NCBI GenBank assembly: GCA_029204225.1
Contig: MU835248.1
Coordinates: forward strand, 1-40,662
Direction: 5' to 3'
Length of the DNA stretch: 40,662 nucleotides
Origin: Diphasiastrum complanatum
Lineage: Eukaryota > Streptophyta > Lycopodiopsida > Lycopodiales > Lycopodiaceae
Shown here: one piece after another, positions 1-10,809 of the stretch
How the letters are laid out: each line of letters starts with the position of its first letter
How positions within the stretch are numbered: the stretch's first letter is position 1
The notes under the pieces: model-generated
Database searches by the model: none
What the model saw: the letters and a program-made list of their open reading frames with translations, nothing else
Told to the model about the DNA's origin: nothing
Made by a program: the position numbers and the translations under genes

Positions 1-109
1 TTTTATACACATGATTTTTAGTTAGTGTGATAGAGTGATGGTGTGTTATTCCCTTTCTTTTCATGGTGATGGCTTATGGTGAATGCTTGATAGTGTTTAT
101 CTGATTGTT

Positions 110-371
110 TACAAGAAGGCCCTTTTCACAAAGGGAAGGAAGAAGAACAAAAACAAGCCCAGATTCGACAAGGCAAATCCAAAGTCTTCGAGCAGAGGCA
201 ACAACAACCAATAAACCTCCTCCTGTGACCACTGTCACAAGCTGGGACACACAGCCAACAAATGCTAGTTTCACCCGCCTTATGAGCTTTAAAAGTGCAG
301 AGGAGGTAAGGTAGAGAATCATTTCCCAAAAATATTTTTGGTAAAAATTTAATAGTAATGTCTGATATATA
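110..371 (+). pseudogene. Copia gag remnant with zinc knuckle
   Basis: A plus-strand frame reads a Lys/Arg-rich stretch and then a perfect CX2CX4HX4C zinc knuckle (CDHCHKLGHTANKC, about 224-265). This is the RNA-binding part of a retrotransposon nucleocapsid. An in-frame TAA at 212-214 lies before the knuckle and a TAG at 266-268 directly after it, so the piece is dead. It ends at the LTR of element A, which runs on the opposite strand, so it belongs to a different, older copy. No capsid part or protease is visible. Confidence 0.7.
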
Positions 372-1028
372 TGATGCAAAAAATGCACTCAGAAAATGCA
401 AATTTTAGCTAAAACTCTGATGACAAACTGATAAAAGAAAATCTCGAATGATTTGCGAAACTCGAATTATTTCTGTTTGAGGATAATTCGTGTTGGAACA
501 ATCAGGCCCTGTAACACAACGAAACAAAGCAAGACAAAATCTAGACGAAAACAAAATGAAGAGAAGCGAAGCGAAACTTAAACTAGCTCTGACATTGATT
601 TGTGTAGAAAGCATAGAGATCGCGAAACAACACGAAACAAAACAAAGCACAAGCATTCACGAAAAGATCAATCAGGCTCTATAACAAGATGAGACGAGAT
701 GAAACACAACAAGACGAAATGAAATGAAATGAAACAGAATAAAACTTAGGTGAGCTCTGAAATTGATTTACCCTTATGGCCAAGTGATCGCGAAGCGAAG
801 CGAGGCGAAACATGAGGCGAAAGGATTCGCGAACAAGATCAGTTTGTCAAGAATTTAGATATGATCACTAGTCACTGCCGGCTATATCATTCCTACAATC
901 CTTCGGAGTGTAGACGGACACTGCTGATCTACTTTAAAAAATTAATATAGCATTCAACAAAATCAAACCAATGTGTGAAATTGAATAAGCAAGTGAATCA
1001 GACACATGAATTGTAGCAGACAAAAATA
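372..1028 (-). repeat. Element A 3' LTR, inner end deleted
   Basis: It aligns with 3372-4040 at an offset close to 3000 bp, starting at the same TGATGCA terminus. Similarity stops at about 1028/4040, where integrase codons begin. Many substitutions separate the copies, so the insertion is old. The LTR is rich in short purine repeats of the ACGAAA/GCGAAGC type. Confidence 0.85.
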
Positions 1029-1029
1029 T

Positions 1030-2164
1030 TATTGTCATATCCTACACAATATCCCTGTTTAACCTTCTCATCAAGCTTCTTTCGAAGCTTATCAGGAATA
1101 TGTGCATAAGCTGCACAGCCACAGATTCTGATGTGAGTCAGATTGGGTTTTCTACCCCACCATAATTTGTGTGGTGTCATGTGAGGAACACCAGACTTCC
1201 ATGTCCTGTTCTGAATGTATGCAGCTGTAGCTACTGCTTCAGCCCACAGTACTCTTGGAGCTTTCGAGTAGGCCATCATGCATCTCACAGCTTCCATCAG
1301 AGTTCTATTCTTTCTTTCTGCAACACCGTTGTGCTACGGTGTGTAAGATGCAGTCCTTCTATGAATGATACCACGATCATTGCAGAAGTCAGTGAAGCGA
1401 TTCGAGATGTATTCGCCACCTCGATTTGTCCTAGTCTGCTTCACCTTGTTGCCATTGCATCTTTCTTCCCAATTCACATACTCTGTGAATTTGTCAAATG
1501 CTTCTGATTTATTCTGAATAAAATACACTCTAGCAAATTAACTATAATCATCAATGAAGGTAATGTAATATTTCAAGCCTCCTACTGAGATCACATTGAA
1601 AGGCCCACAAATGTCAGAATGCACTAACTCTAGAATCTTGGTTGTTCTGTAGGAGTCCTTGACAAATGGAGTGTGTGACATCTTACCCTTCAGACATGTA
1701 TCACAGGTGGTTGAATTGTTCGCATTCGAGATGCTGACTCCTGTAGTTGCTCCACGATGACTTGCTTGATATAGTGTCATTGAATTCATATGACATAGTC
1801 TCTTGTGCCATAGAGTGTCTAGCGAATCATCATGAGTCTGATGCACTTGATCTATAGGCAGACATACCTTCATGTGATATAGATTGTCTTTTCTTTTGCC
1901 TTGAGTGATCATGATGGTACTGGTACTAGCATTCACCACGTTGCATGCTTCGTCAGAGAACGTCACATGCATCCCTGCATTAGCTATTCTTGCCACAGAT
2001 AGCAAAACCTGCTGTAGTGTAGGCATGAGCAAAACATCTTCGAGTCATCTGGCTCTGCCATTCGTCTTGAGCCATAGTGAACCAATACCATTTACTTGAT
2101 GTTTGGATCCATCTTCAAGAACAATGAATCTTGATGGATCTGCACTTCGAAAATCACACATAAT
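1030..2164 (-). pseudogene. Element A integrase and linker, broken
   Basis: The minus strand encodes a Copia integrase. A zinc-binding HHCC part (WHKRLCH, then CDTCLKGK) lies at about 1690-1830. It is followed by the first catalytic Asp (LVHSDICG) and FIDDYS at about 1540-1610. The second catalytic region reads RTNRGGEYIS, with Asn where families have Asp. The Glu region is VAERKNRT near 1300-1320, and the conserved WGRKPN and IRICGCAAY region lies at 1090-1170. A frame break near 1530 and a stop in the codon before HNGVAERK (about 1335) interrupt it. The frame runs into LTR sequence after GYCVGYDN at about 1030. The upstream linker at 1900-2160 is also in several frames. No active enzyme can be made. 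Confidence 0.85.
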
Positions 2165-3294
2165 TCATCTTGATGTGATGAAGTGTGAGGTAGCTCCTGA
2201 GTCTAGGATTACCTCCTGTGTGTCAGGTGTTGACACTACACACACATCTGCACAGATGTAGGCAGTTGAATTATTTCTGTTCGATCTCTCTTCGCCCATT
2301 TTTGAGCTCTCTGGCTCCTCGACATAGGACGAACTATTATTGTTCTCATGTCTGCTTTGTGCTGATTTGTTCCTTGGGTTCAGGCGACAGTCCATGGCTG
2401 CATGACCCTTCTTGTGGCAGTGGATACACTCAATTTTTGGATTGAGCCAACACGTATCAACTGTGTGCCCTTCGCATCTACATCTCACGCAGGTCTTCTT
2501 GTCTCCACCTTGCTGTTTCGACCTTCCTTTGTTCTTCCATTTGCCTTTGCTGGTCCCCTCTGCTTGTTGATCACAATCCTACTTTCGATCTGACTCCCTC
2601 TTAGGCTTGAATTGTTTTTTTGTCTTTTCTTTGTTGTTGTAGAGGGTTTGGTCAGAAGCATCCTTGTGATCAAGATGCTCTCAAGCCTCGACTTCCTCTC
2701 GAATCTCGACAATTGCCTTTTTGAGAGTCATTATAGGATCCTTTTCTAGTAGGGTTCTGGTTTCTAGAAAGATCTAGGTAAGGCTCTCAACAGATAGGTG
2801 AGTTGCTTCTCTGTTGACACTGCGTTTTTTGCTCCAGAGTTGTGTAGTGATAGGAATAGATCCTTCATCTTTCTTACAAAAGAAGTGAGGTCTTTGCCAT
2901 CCCACTGCAGGTTTGTCAACTGATCTTCCAGCATCATTATTTGACTGCGTGATTTCGTTTGAAATCTCGTGAGCAGTGTATCTCACATCTCCCTTGCTTT
3001 GGAGAGTGTAGTCAGGTCAAGTGTGAGGCTATCCTCGATGGATGATAATAGCAAGGCTACTGCCTTGTCATTCTTCTCCCTCCATTCGTGTAGATCTTTG
3101 CCTATTGTTGTAGGCATCTCCTCTGTGCCATCTACCTGGGGAAATAATCCTTCACCCTTTAGTATCAGCGAGGTCTTAACTTTCCATGCTAAAAAGTTAA
3201 ATTCTGATGAATCCAAAATTGTACAAATCTTGGATTGTATGATGTTGATTGAAGCCATTGCTTCTGAATTCGTGTTCGCTTGTTGATGGGTCAT
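2162..3294 (-). pseudogene. Element A gag and protease, frameshifted
   Basis: The frame starts with ATG at 3294. The N-terminal capsid-like part contains FNFLAWKVKTSLILKGEGL and a predicted helical stretch, to about 2983. It continues through other frames (2774-2986, 2485-2712), so at least two frameshifts are present. Two adjacent CX2CX4HX4C knuckles follow (CVRCRCEGHTVDTC and CIHCHKKGHAAMDC, about 2385-2495). Next come an acidic linker and the protease motif DSGATSHF near 2180-2200, then a TGA stop at 2162-2164. The paired knuckles would bind genomic RNA in the particle, and the Asp of DSGA is the protease catalytic residue. Capsid-like UBN2 homology is inferred from layout. Confidence 0.8.
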
Positions 3295-3358
3295 TATTTG
3301 AATGCTTAGCCCCTTTGATCCGATAGCTTTTCGACTAAGTCAGACTATGACAAGGTAG

Positions 3359-3370
3359 GCTCTGATACCA
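3359..3370 (-). other. Element A primer-binding site (initiator Met tRNA)
   Basis: The minus strand reads TGGTATCAGAGC one base after the end of the right LTR. This is the standard plant Copia site complementary to the 3' end of initiator-Met tRNA. It fixes the element's orientation. Confidence 0.92.
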
Positions 3371-3371
3371 C

Positions 3372-4318
3372 TGATGCAAAAAATGCACTCAGAAAATGCA
3401 AATTCCAGCTAGAACTCTTGTGACAGACTGATAAAAGACAATCTCAAATGATTCGTGAAGCTTTTTGTGAAACTCGAATTATTTCTGTTCGAATATAATT
3501 CATGTTGGCTCAATTAGGCCATGCAACACAACGAAATGAAACGAGACGAAATCTAGACGAAAACGAAATGAAATGAAGCGAAGCGAAACTTAAATGATAT
3601 CTGACATTGATTCATGTTGAAAGCATAGAGTTGGCAAAATGACATGAAATGAAACGAAGCACAAGCATTCGCAAAAAGATCAATCAGACTCTGTAACGAG
3701 ATGAGACGAGACGAAACAAAACAAGATGAAACGAAACGAAATGAAACGAAACGAAACTTAGGTGAGCTCTGAAATTGATTTACCCTTATGGCCAAGTGAT
3801 CGCAAAGCGAAACGAGGTGAAACATGAGGCGAAAGGATTCACGAACAAGATCAGTTCGTCAAAAATTTAGATATGATCATTGGTCATTGCCGGCTATATC
3901 ATTCCTACAATCCTTCTGAGTGTAGACAGACACTACTGATCTACTTTAACAAATTAATATAGCATTCAACAAAATCAAACCAATGTGCAAAATTGAATAA
4001 GCAAGTGAATCATACACACGAATTGTAACAGACAAAAATACATTCAAGGTCATACAATCATATAGAATAATATGTGCACAACAGCTACAATATTATCTAA
4101 TGATTCTTTTGATTCTTCAAGCACTGCATGACAGATCCACGCAGTGCATTGGCGTGAGAGAAATACAGTTCTCTTACGAATCGTGTCTCGCTTACTAGCG
4201 GACTTGTGGATTTACAGATCCTCTGCAAAATTGTCTCGCACGCAAGCGGACATGTATTTTGTATTTTTTGTCTTCTGACTTCTTGTCTTGCTTACTAGCA
4301 TTTCAGTATTATGCATCA
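3372..4318 (-). repeat. Element A 5' LTR (947 bp)
   Basis: Its ends form a 7-bp inverted repeat, TGATGCA...TGCATCA, and the inner end abuts the primer-binding site. The left copy shares only the part up to position 4040. Confidence 0.8.
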
Positions 4319-4583
4319 AATAGAAAGTATATAGTCGTGTTGTGTAACTTCTAGATTAGAGAGATTAAACATCTACAACTAATCGCGAATTACAAGAGTG
4401 GCAGATTAGCCACGATCTAGAGTACTTTTGCTGATGTCATGATATCTGATCAAATATTTGTACCCCTTGGTACTTGGCTGATCTTCTTGGCCAGCTGAGG
4501 AGCACGACTGATTTCATGTTTTGTCATGTCGTGTCTTGTCGTCTTTTGTCAAAGGTTCAGGATTGAAAGCTAGCAAAGCATTG
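4319..4583. other. No gene seen
   Basis: AT-rich spacer between the outer end of element A's LTR and the broken frame that follows. The stretch near 4525-4555 has TGTCRTGTCTTGTCGTC runs that resemble the simple repeats in LTR A. No reading frame or splice signal stands out. Confidence 0.4.
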
Positions 4584-6370
4584 TCAATAGAAACATTTTG
4601 TCTCTTCAATATAAGCAAGGGAATCCTCAACAGAGTTAGATAATTCATTTGGAAAAGGTATAAAATATGGGCTATTGAGTCTCTGTATGGCTAGTTTTCG
4701 TGCAAAGAATTTACACATAAAGCATGGGTTGTGTTGTGCTTTATCAATCCTATTAACATAAAGAAAGTTGGTAAGCCGTTGTAGTTCATCATTGGCAATC
4801 ATATTCTTGATAAGAGAAGTAGTATTACCATGAAGCCATTTACCCTTTCTAATAAAGCCTAGTGCAGTATTTTTGTAGAAAATAGCATGCTTTAATTTTG
4901 TAGTTTCATCCATAGAGGCATAAGAAGGTAAAAATTTCATAAGTCTAAGCCAACCGTCATAAAGTTCGGAAGCAACCTCATTCACATTAGTTTGCCTTAA
5001 AGTTATATGGTTTAGGCCTTTCTCCAAAGATTTCATGCTCCTGAACCAAAGATAGCTGAGTTTGGATGTTAAGATTGAATGAGCCAGATCTTTTGTTCGA
5101 GTTTTGGAAGTATTTATCTCGGAGGGTAGAAAAGCTAGCTCATTTTAAAAGGCGCTCAATTTTTCGGATATTTTCAGCATCTCCCAGGGGTGCAAGGTGT
5201 TTGGCGGAGGAGTCTTTGGCAAGTTCAATGGAAGCATTGATCATGTATTGGCAAATAAAGAGGAAAGTCATGTGTGATTTCACTACATCCCTAGTAGGTT
5301 ATGAAGCCACATAAAAAAAGCCTTCATCTGGTTTTGAAGAGAAGCACCAGAAAAAAACTTAGCAAGATTATTCATTATGAACCAGATGGCATGTTCAAAT
5401 CAAATGATAGAGGATCTATTTTTGCATTTTTCACCACATCTACATTTGAAAAAGGGTCTTTTCCAATTCCAGATCCTGGCTTGGTGTAAATTTATTCTAT
5501 TAAAGCCAATTTCAAGATGGCCTCTGGTATGAGCCCAAGTTTGCTCAGAGGGATACCGAGAAGGTTCAAACTTGTTCATACGAATAATGGTGTCGCAAGC
5601 TACAGGGGTCTCAAGAGAAGGATTTTTATGCGGGGCAGCCAACTTGCAGACTTGTATCTCTTTTTCTATCAGATGAGTCATTATAATCCAAAGATCAATA
5701 TGGATGGGTGCAAGAAAGTTAACAAATGGAAGACTCCAAAGTTTGTAAGACGTAAGAGTAGATTTGTATTCAATAATCTACTTGGGACAAAATGAACCTG
5801 ACAGCTTTTAGATTGGCAAAAATCATAAGAAAAAAGGTCACCAGTGTGGCAAATGTCTTGGGAAAAGATTTCCAGTTGAGAGGCACTATCCTCGACAAGG
5901 TCATCAGTAAAGACAAGAGGATGTGGTGAAAGAGGTGCATGAGAAACAAAAGGGAAAATAACAGCAGGAGTGATACCATTCCATTTTCCAGGCACATGAA
6001 CACTTTTCTAATGTGTAAATTATAGAACTTTTCTTCTTCTTCAAATCTTTTGACGAAATCATTGAGACGACTATAAAGATTTTCCACTAAACTTAGAGTA
6101 TCTTTCTTCTTAACAAACTCAAGATTAATCTTAACCCAGTCAATGGTCTCAAGTAAATCAATAAGACAAAGAATCTTATCCTCAGGTCTGACAGAAGAAC
6201 AAGTGGCTCTATCAGTATCAATGATAAAATTATAAATCTCAATAGCCTTTTTCATACAACAAATCAAAGTCTGAACAAAATGGTTAGGCGGAGGAAGGGG
6301 CTCCCCATAACCCAAAGAAGTAGCTTCCCGAAATCATTCAGTGGACTAAATCATGGAAACAGACCTTTGT
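4584..6370 (-). pseudogene. Long broken reading frame, family not recognised
   Basis: Minus-strand frames look like one protein of more than 550 residues now carrying several stops and shifts. In order, an N-terminal part at 6315-5995 is helical and contains LCLIDLLETIDWVKINLEF and an acidic FEEEEKF. A shift at about 5995 leads to a part at 5995-5681 with CHTGDLFSYDFCQSKSCQVHF. A Cys-rich part follows at 5681-5400 (FKCRCGEKCKNRS), then stops at about 5390-5040. The C-terminal part at 5036-4584 has FMCKFFARKLAIQ and ends at a TAA. Paired Cys in two places could bind metal. I do not recognise the family. No retroelement motif (DSGA, YVDD, zinc knuckle, integrase) was found. Its consistent composition across shifts argues for a real decayed gene, either from a host or from an unknown mobile or viral source. 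Confidence 0.5.
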
Positions 6371-7930
6371 TAGCTTATGAATCAGATAAAAGATAAGAGC
6401 TTCAGTACTATCCCAATCAAGGAATAGTCGGATTTACACCACCAGGATGCATAGAGAGAGAGATACAAGACTGCACTTAGTTCCTCTTGACAAAGCAAGA
6501 CGGAAGCTCTTTGAAGCCTTTATTCATAATCCAACAAGCTAAAATATAGCTAAAAAGTAAAATTCAGTACTAGAAAGCACCATAGAGCATAACCACTTTC
6601 AAGACGTCCAGCTGATACCTGCCACCATCCCACAAAACAAAACCGCTCAAGTTAGTTTAGTGAGGAAGACATGTGTCATAGATGAACGACAGTTGTTACG
6701 ACAATTATTATTCATGTCCAAAAGAAGTTATACTATTTAACAGCTTTGAATTGCATTTTAAAGCATAGTCCAGTCTTCTCAAACACGCGATATTTAGCGA
6801 TAGGCCAAGCCGTTATATCACAGTATCAGGGCGAGTGACATACTAATCAGCTTACGGGCAATTGGTCCATATCAGTTCATTTTATGCATAGAAGAGTATG
6901 AAAAGTTTTAATCGTTTAAAATTCTACTGAGCCAATAGACCTAGTGTGAACACGTGTGCTGGTATCAGAGCAAATTCATGCTATACTGACCCAAGTGACC
7001 CTTACAGAGTGAGGTATGTCACGCACTACTATCCATACTCCTGTGCATATCCATGCTTTCTAGTTGTATCTCACCAAGGGTTTAAAGTGACACTTCACAG
7101 GGTAGGGTAAGGCAATACCATGATCGTTATATAGGAATCACATAACAACCATGGTATGTGGACATTGTTTTGGATAGACAGATTGGGTTATTTAGAAAGT
7201 AATTTCCAATGTCTTTACTAGGTATTAGGGCATATCCGTGCCATTATAATCCTTTCATAAAGACAATGTGTCTTACGCATTTTCATGCTATCTAAGGTCA
7301 TCATTTGGAGGACTTATCATGAAGTAGGTTTCATTGAAAGTCACTTAGTAATAGCGATTTTAACTAGAATCATTTTTTTTTGTAGAAAGGAAGAAGCATA
7401 TTGAAGAATCGTAATAGGGTTTATTTATTTTTTAAACTGTAACCCGAATGTGTGTTGTAGCATTCGCATCTAAATTGATAACGAAAACCCATTCCTGAAT
7501 GTTTGCAGATGAAGCTTCTTGAGATGCTGCCATAGTTGTTTTTTTTGTGAGAGTGCTATCTTTTCACCATAGCGACAACAAATGTGGTTACTTAGTTATG
7601 TTTTGTGTAAGCAAATGTATTTTCTGTTTTGTAGAATATCACTAGAAAGCATACCTTTGTTGCAAATATGATAACAATTGGTTCAAGTGAGAACCTGAGT
7701 GTAGTAAAAGAGTTCGTAGTCACAGATGTTGCTACATTATCACATGCACCAATAGTCATTCAGTTTATTAGAATGAGACTGGCAATAAGTAATAGAACTT
7801 CCAGTATATAGTAAGAACAGAGAATTTAGATCATTTCTTATAAGTAAGCCAACTCAATTCCTTCTATCCATCTTTACATAGTAGAAGGAGCGAGTTTAGA
7901 AACCACTAAGCACATGTAGAGCATATATGT
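6371..7930. other. Non-coding stretch with LTR-like debris
   Basis: There is no reading frame of note on either strand. The region contains an orphan tRNA primer-binding site at 6960. The sequence before it could be the remains of an LTR, but I cannot set its start. The region after it is AT-rich with no gag-like coding. I see nothing else. Confidence 0.4.
6960..6971 (+). other. Orphan Met-tRNA primer-binding site
   Basis: A perfect TGGTATCAGAGC on the plus strand is directly preceded by ACACGTGTGC. It implies that the right end of a plus-strand LTR lies just upstream. The expected CA end is not clear, which suggests decay. No gag follows on the plus strand. Confidence 0.65.
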
Positions 7931-8190
7931 AGACTGTCCATAGCTGGACTATGAGCCAAGGGTTCACAAAACCATCACATTATAATGAAAAGAACTTACT
8001 CAAAGTCCATTGCTGGAGAGTGTGAATGCCTACTATCCATCGCTGAACTTTCCACATATCTCTTACAAAAAAATACTTTCAAGAGAGAGAGTGAATGCAT
8101 GTTGTCCATCGCTGGACTTTCCACATATCTTACTCAAAAAGTTACTTTAAAAAGAGATGGAAGGCATGTTGTCCATCGCTGGCCAGATGC
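7931..8190. repeat. Degenerate tandem repeat (~67-69 bp) with hairpin motif
   Basis: Diverged units carry the core GTCCATCGCTGGAC followed by TTTCCACATATCT and an A-rich spacer. Cores lie at 7936, 8005, 8035, 8104 and 8171. Three of the four intervals are 67-69 bp, and one short unit is 30 bp. The core is a small inverted repeat, GTCCA-N4-TGGAC. A further diverged core lies at 8400-8413. Confidence 0.7.
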
Positions 8191-8880
8191 AAGGTTATGT
8201 GCCAAGTCAAGTTCCAAATCCGTTGTGGATCGGGTTTCTCAAACGCATAAAATCAGAGATATATATGCTATCAACGAGTGGCTTATCAACCATTGCTGTC
8301 AATAGAGAGCATAGTAAGATTTTTTCAACAATGGTAAGCCTCCATCGTTGCCTTCTGGGCAAGATGTTCTTTCGTTCTGACAAAGTAAACTTATATAAAG
8401 CCCATCGCTGGACAGCTACCAATGTAAACCATAAAAATTATGTAGAAATAGTACCATTCGATGATTAGTTTCTACACATTAAAGAGAGCATCCTTTCTAT
8501 TGCTATGATCAACCAAGAGGAGAGCAACTATAGTAGAGAGAAAAGAGAAAAAGAAAGAGAGCATACCAAATAGATCTTCATGAAAGCATCCTACCGGTAC
8601 CAGTAGGGCGCACTTTCCGTAGGTGAGAGATCGGAGAAACTCTTCATAGTATTGTGAGGAAAAAGTGTCAAGAGCTACAGGTTTATATAGAGTCACGTAC
8701 CGAAGTTTCCCGGAAGGTGATGTGTGCTCAAAAAAGAGGTGGGAAATGAACTTTCCCTCCATTATAGTTATAGTTTAAAAAAACTTTGTAGAGTTCTTTA
8801 AAAAGATCTTTTAGTTTCTTCACTTCTTAAAGAGAACTTTTTTTTAATTGTAGAACCTTGGGTAAGTTAGAAACCTTGTT
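8191..8880. other. No convincing gene
   Basis: A 96-codon minus-strand frame (8472-8762) exists. It has hydrophobic tracts but no recognisable domain, and I do not call it a gene. The sequence may be the remains of an older LTR or leader. Confidence 0.35.
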
Positions 8881-8899
8881 CTTTGAAGAGACTGTATGT

Positions 8900-9224
<325 letters not shown>

Positions 9225-9402
9225 ATCCCTCACTTGATCAAACCACTGTAACACTAACATATTTTCTAGCTTTATCACTCTTAGAACCTCCCACACATAA
9301 ATGCTCTACAAGTACAATTGAAACTCCTTTTTTATGCACTACGTTTTCTCTCTTGCACTCCTTATACATTCACATGCCTTTGTTCTACATTGGTAATCTA
9401 GA

Positions 9403-10808
9403 TCAAAATGCTATTGTTTCTTCTTCTTCTTGAACCAAATGAGCTTCATGTGACTGGGCATCATCATAGGCCTTTTTTTCAACATTTCTTTGGATTGTGG
9501 CCAAGTTTGCCATAATATGTGCATTTCTCCTTATTTGCCACACTTCTGCTTGCCTTTGAGAAGAGAGCAAATTCACTACTCCCATTGAATCTGATGTTTG
9601 CATCTTTCTTGCATAGTTCTTTTTGCAAGAGGAGTGATTTGACAATTTGAATGCTTGTCATTCCTAGTGTCCATGTGAGAACAAAGGCCAAGGATGCATC
9701 GGATTCTGAAAAACTATTAAGAAGTAGAACTATCTTCTCATCTTCATCAATCTTGCATTGGATGGCAGCAAGGTTCTCTATGACGGTTTGTAGTTTTTGG
9801 AAATGATTACTCATAGAGTCATTTTTTGACATCTTCAACATTGTGAGACTCCTTCTCAGATGCAACTTGTTGCTTGTGGAAGACGATTGGTACATCCCTT
9901 TCAACAAATCCCAGATTTTCTTTGCTGTCTCTGTAGAGTAGACATGCATTAGTCTTGGCTTTGTTGTCTTCCTTTGCCCATGCTGCTCTTCCCAGAGTAT
10001 CTTTTGGATTTTGTTTCTCTCCTAAAACAATCTCCCACAGATCACGGTCATGTAGCACCATCTCCATCTTCAGCTTCCATAGATGGAAGTTCTCTCCATT
10101 GAACTTCTCTATGGCTTGGCATTGAGCAACAATTTGAATGCTTGTCATTCCTAGTGTCCATGTGAGAACAAAGGCCAGGGATGCATCGGATTCTGAAAAA
10201 CTATTAAGAAGTAGAACTATCTTCTCATCTTCATCAATCTTGCATTGGATGGCAGCAAGTTTCTCTATGATGGTTTGTAGTTTTTGGAAATGATTACTCA
10301 TAGAGTCATTTTCTGACATCTTCAACATTGTGAGACTCCTTCTCAGATGCAACTTGTTGCTTATGGAAGACGATTGGTACATCCCTTTCAACACATCCCA
10401 GATTTGCTTTGCTTTCTCTGTAGAGTAGACATGCATTAGTCTTGACTTTTTGTCTTCCTTTGCCCATGCTGCTCTTCCCAAAGTATCTTTTGGCTTTTGT
10501 TTCTCTCCTAAAACAATCTCCCACAGATCACGATCATGTAGCACCATCTCCATCTTCAACTTCCATAGATGGAAGTTCTCCCCATTGAACTTCTCTATGG
10601 CTTGGCATTGAGCAACAATTTGAATGCTTGTCATTCCTAGTGTCCATGTGAGAACAAAGGCTAGGGATGCATCGGATTCTGAAAAACTATTAAGAAGTAG
10701 AACTATCTTCTCATCTTCATCAATCTTCCATTGGATGGCAGCAAGTTTTTGCTGCTCTTCCCAGCTCTTCATCATTGTCCAATGATATTCTTTTCGCTTG
10801 ATCTGCAT
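9403..10808 (-). pseudogene. Copia element B gag with multiplied capsid domain
   Basis: The minus strand encodes a UBN2-type Copia gag. Its unit begins AQCQAIEKFNGENFHLWKLK, passes through LWEIVLGEK and DSMSNHFQKLQ, and ends LTWTLGMTSIQIV. The reading frame contains a partial unit, then a complete unit, then a second complete unit broken by a one-base shift near 9950. The repeat is 486 bp (162 codons), so the duplications keep the frame. After the last unit comes a Ser/Lys linker and a knuckle-like CTYYGKLGHNPKKC in which the second Cys is Tyr, so metal binding would be lost. A stop follows near 9480. The initiating Met of the native gag was probably just before AQCQ; the ATG at 10808 lies in unrelated sequence. 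Protease, integrase and reverse transcriptase are absent. Gag builds the particle, so a tandem capsid would be abnormal. Confidence 0.85.
9642..10752. repeat. 486-bp direct repeats (two complete copies plus one partial)
   Basis: Copies start at about 9643, 10130 and 10616, each with CAATTTGAATGCTTGTCATT. The first pair is offset 487 bp and the second 486 bp. The third copy runs only to about 10752. The copies are nearly identical by eye, with scattered substitutions, so amplification was recent or the copies are being converted. Confidence 0.92.
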
Positions 10809-10809
10809 C

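Larger units (their letters stand above)
372..4318 (-). mobile_element. Truncated Ty1/Copia element A
   Basis: The element is bounded by two related LTRs whose outer ends match (TGATGCA at 372 and 3372; TGCATCA at the far end of the right copy). The order on the minus strand is 5' LTR (3372-4318), Met-tRNA primer-binding site, gag, protease, integrase, and then an abrupt switch at about 1029 into the middle of the 3' LTR. Reverse transcriptase, RNase H, the polypurine tract and the inner part of the 3' LTR are missing. The flanking 5-mers do not match (atata before 372, aatag after 4318), so I see no target-site duplication. Integrase before reverse transcriptase identifies Copia. Confidence 0.85.

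Noticed and set aside
361-371. TCTGATATATA next to the left LTR of A, resembling an antisense primer site
   Set aside because: Only seven bases match (TCTGATA) and the adjoining sequence is a plus-strand gag scrap, so chance is likely.
7931-8190. CRISPR-like array
   Set aside because: Units are diverged, intervals are irregular, no cas genes are present, and the context is a plant nuclear genome.
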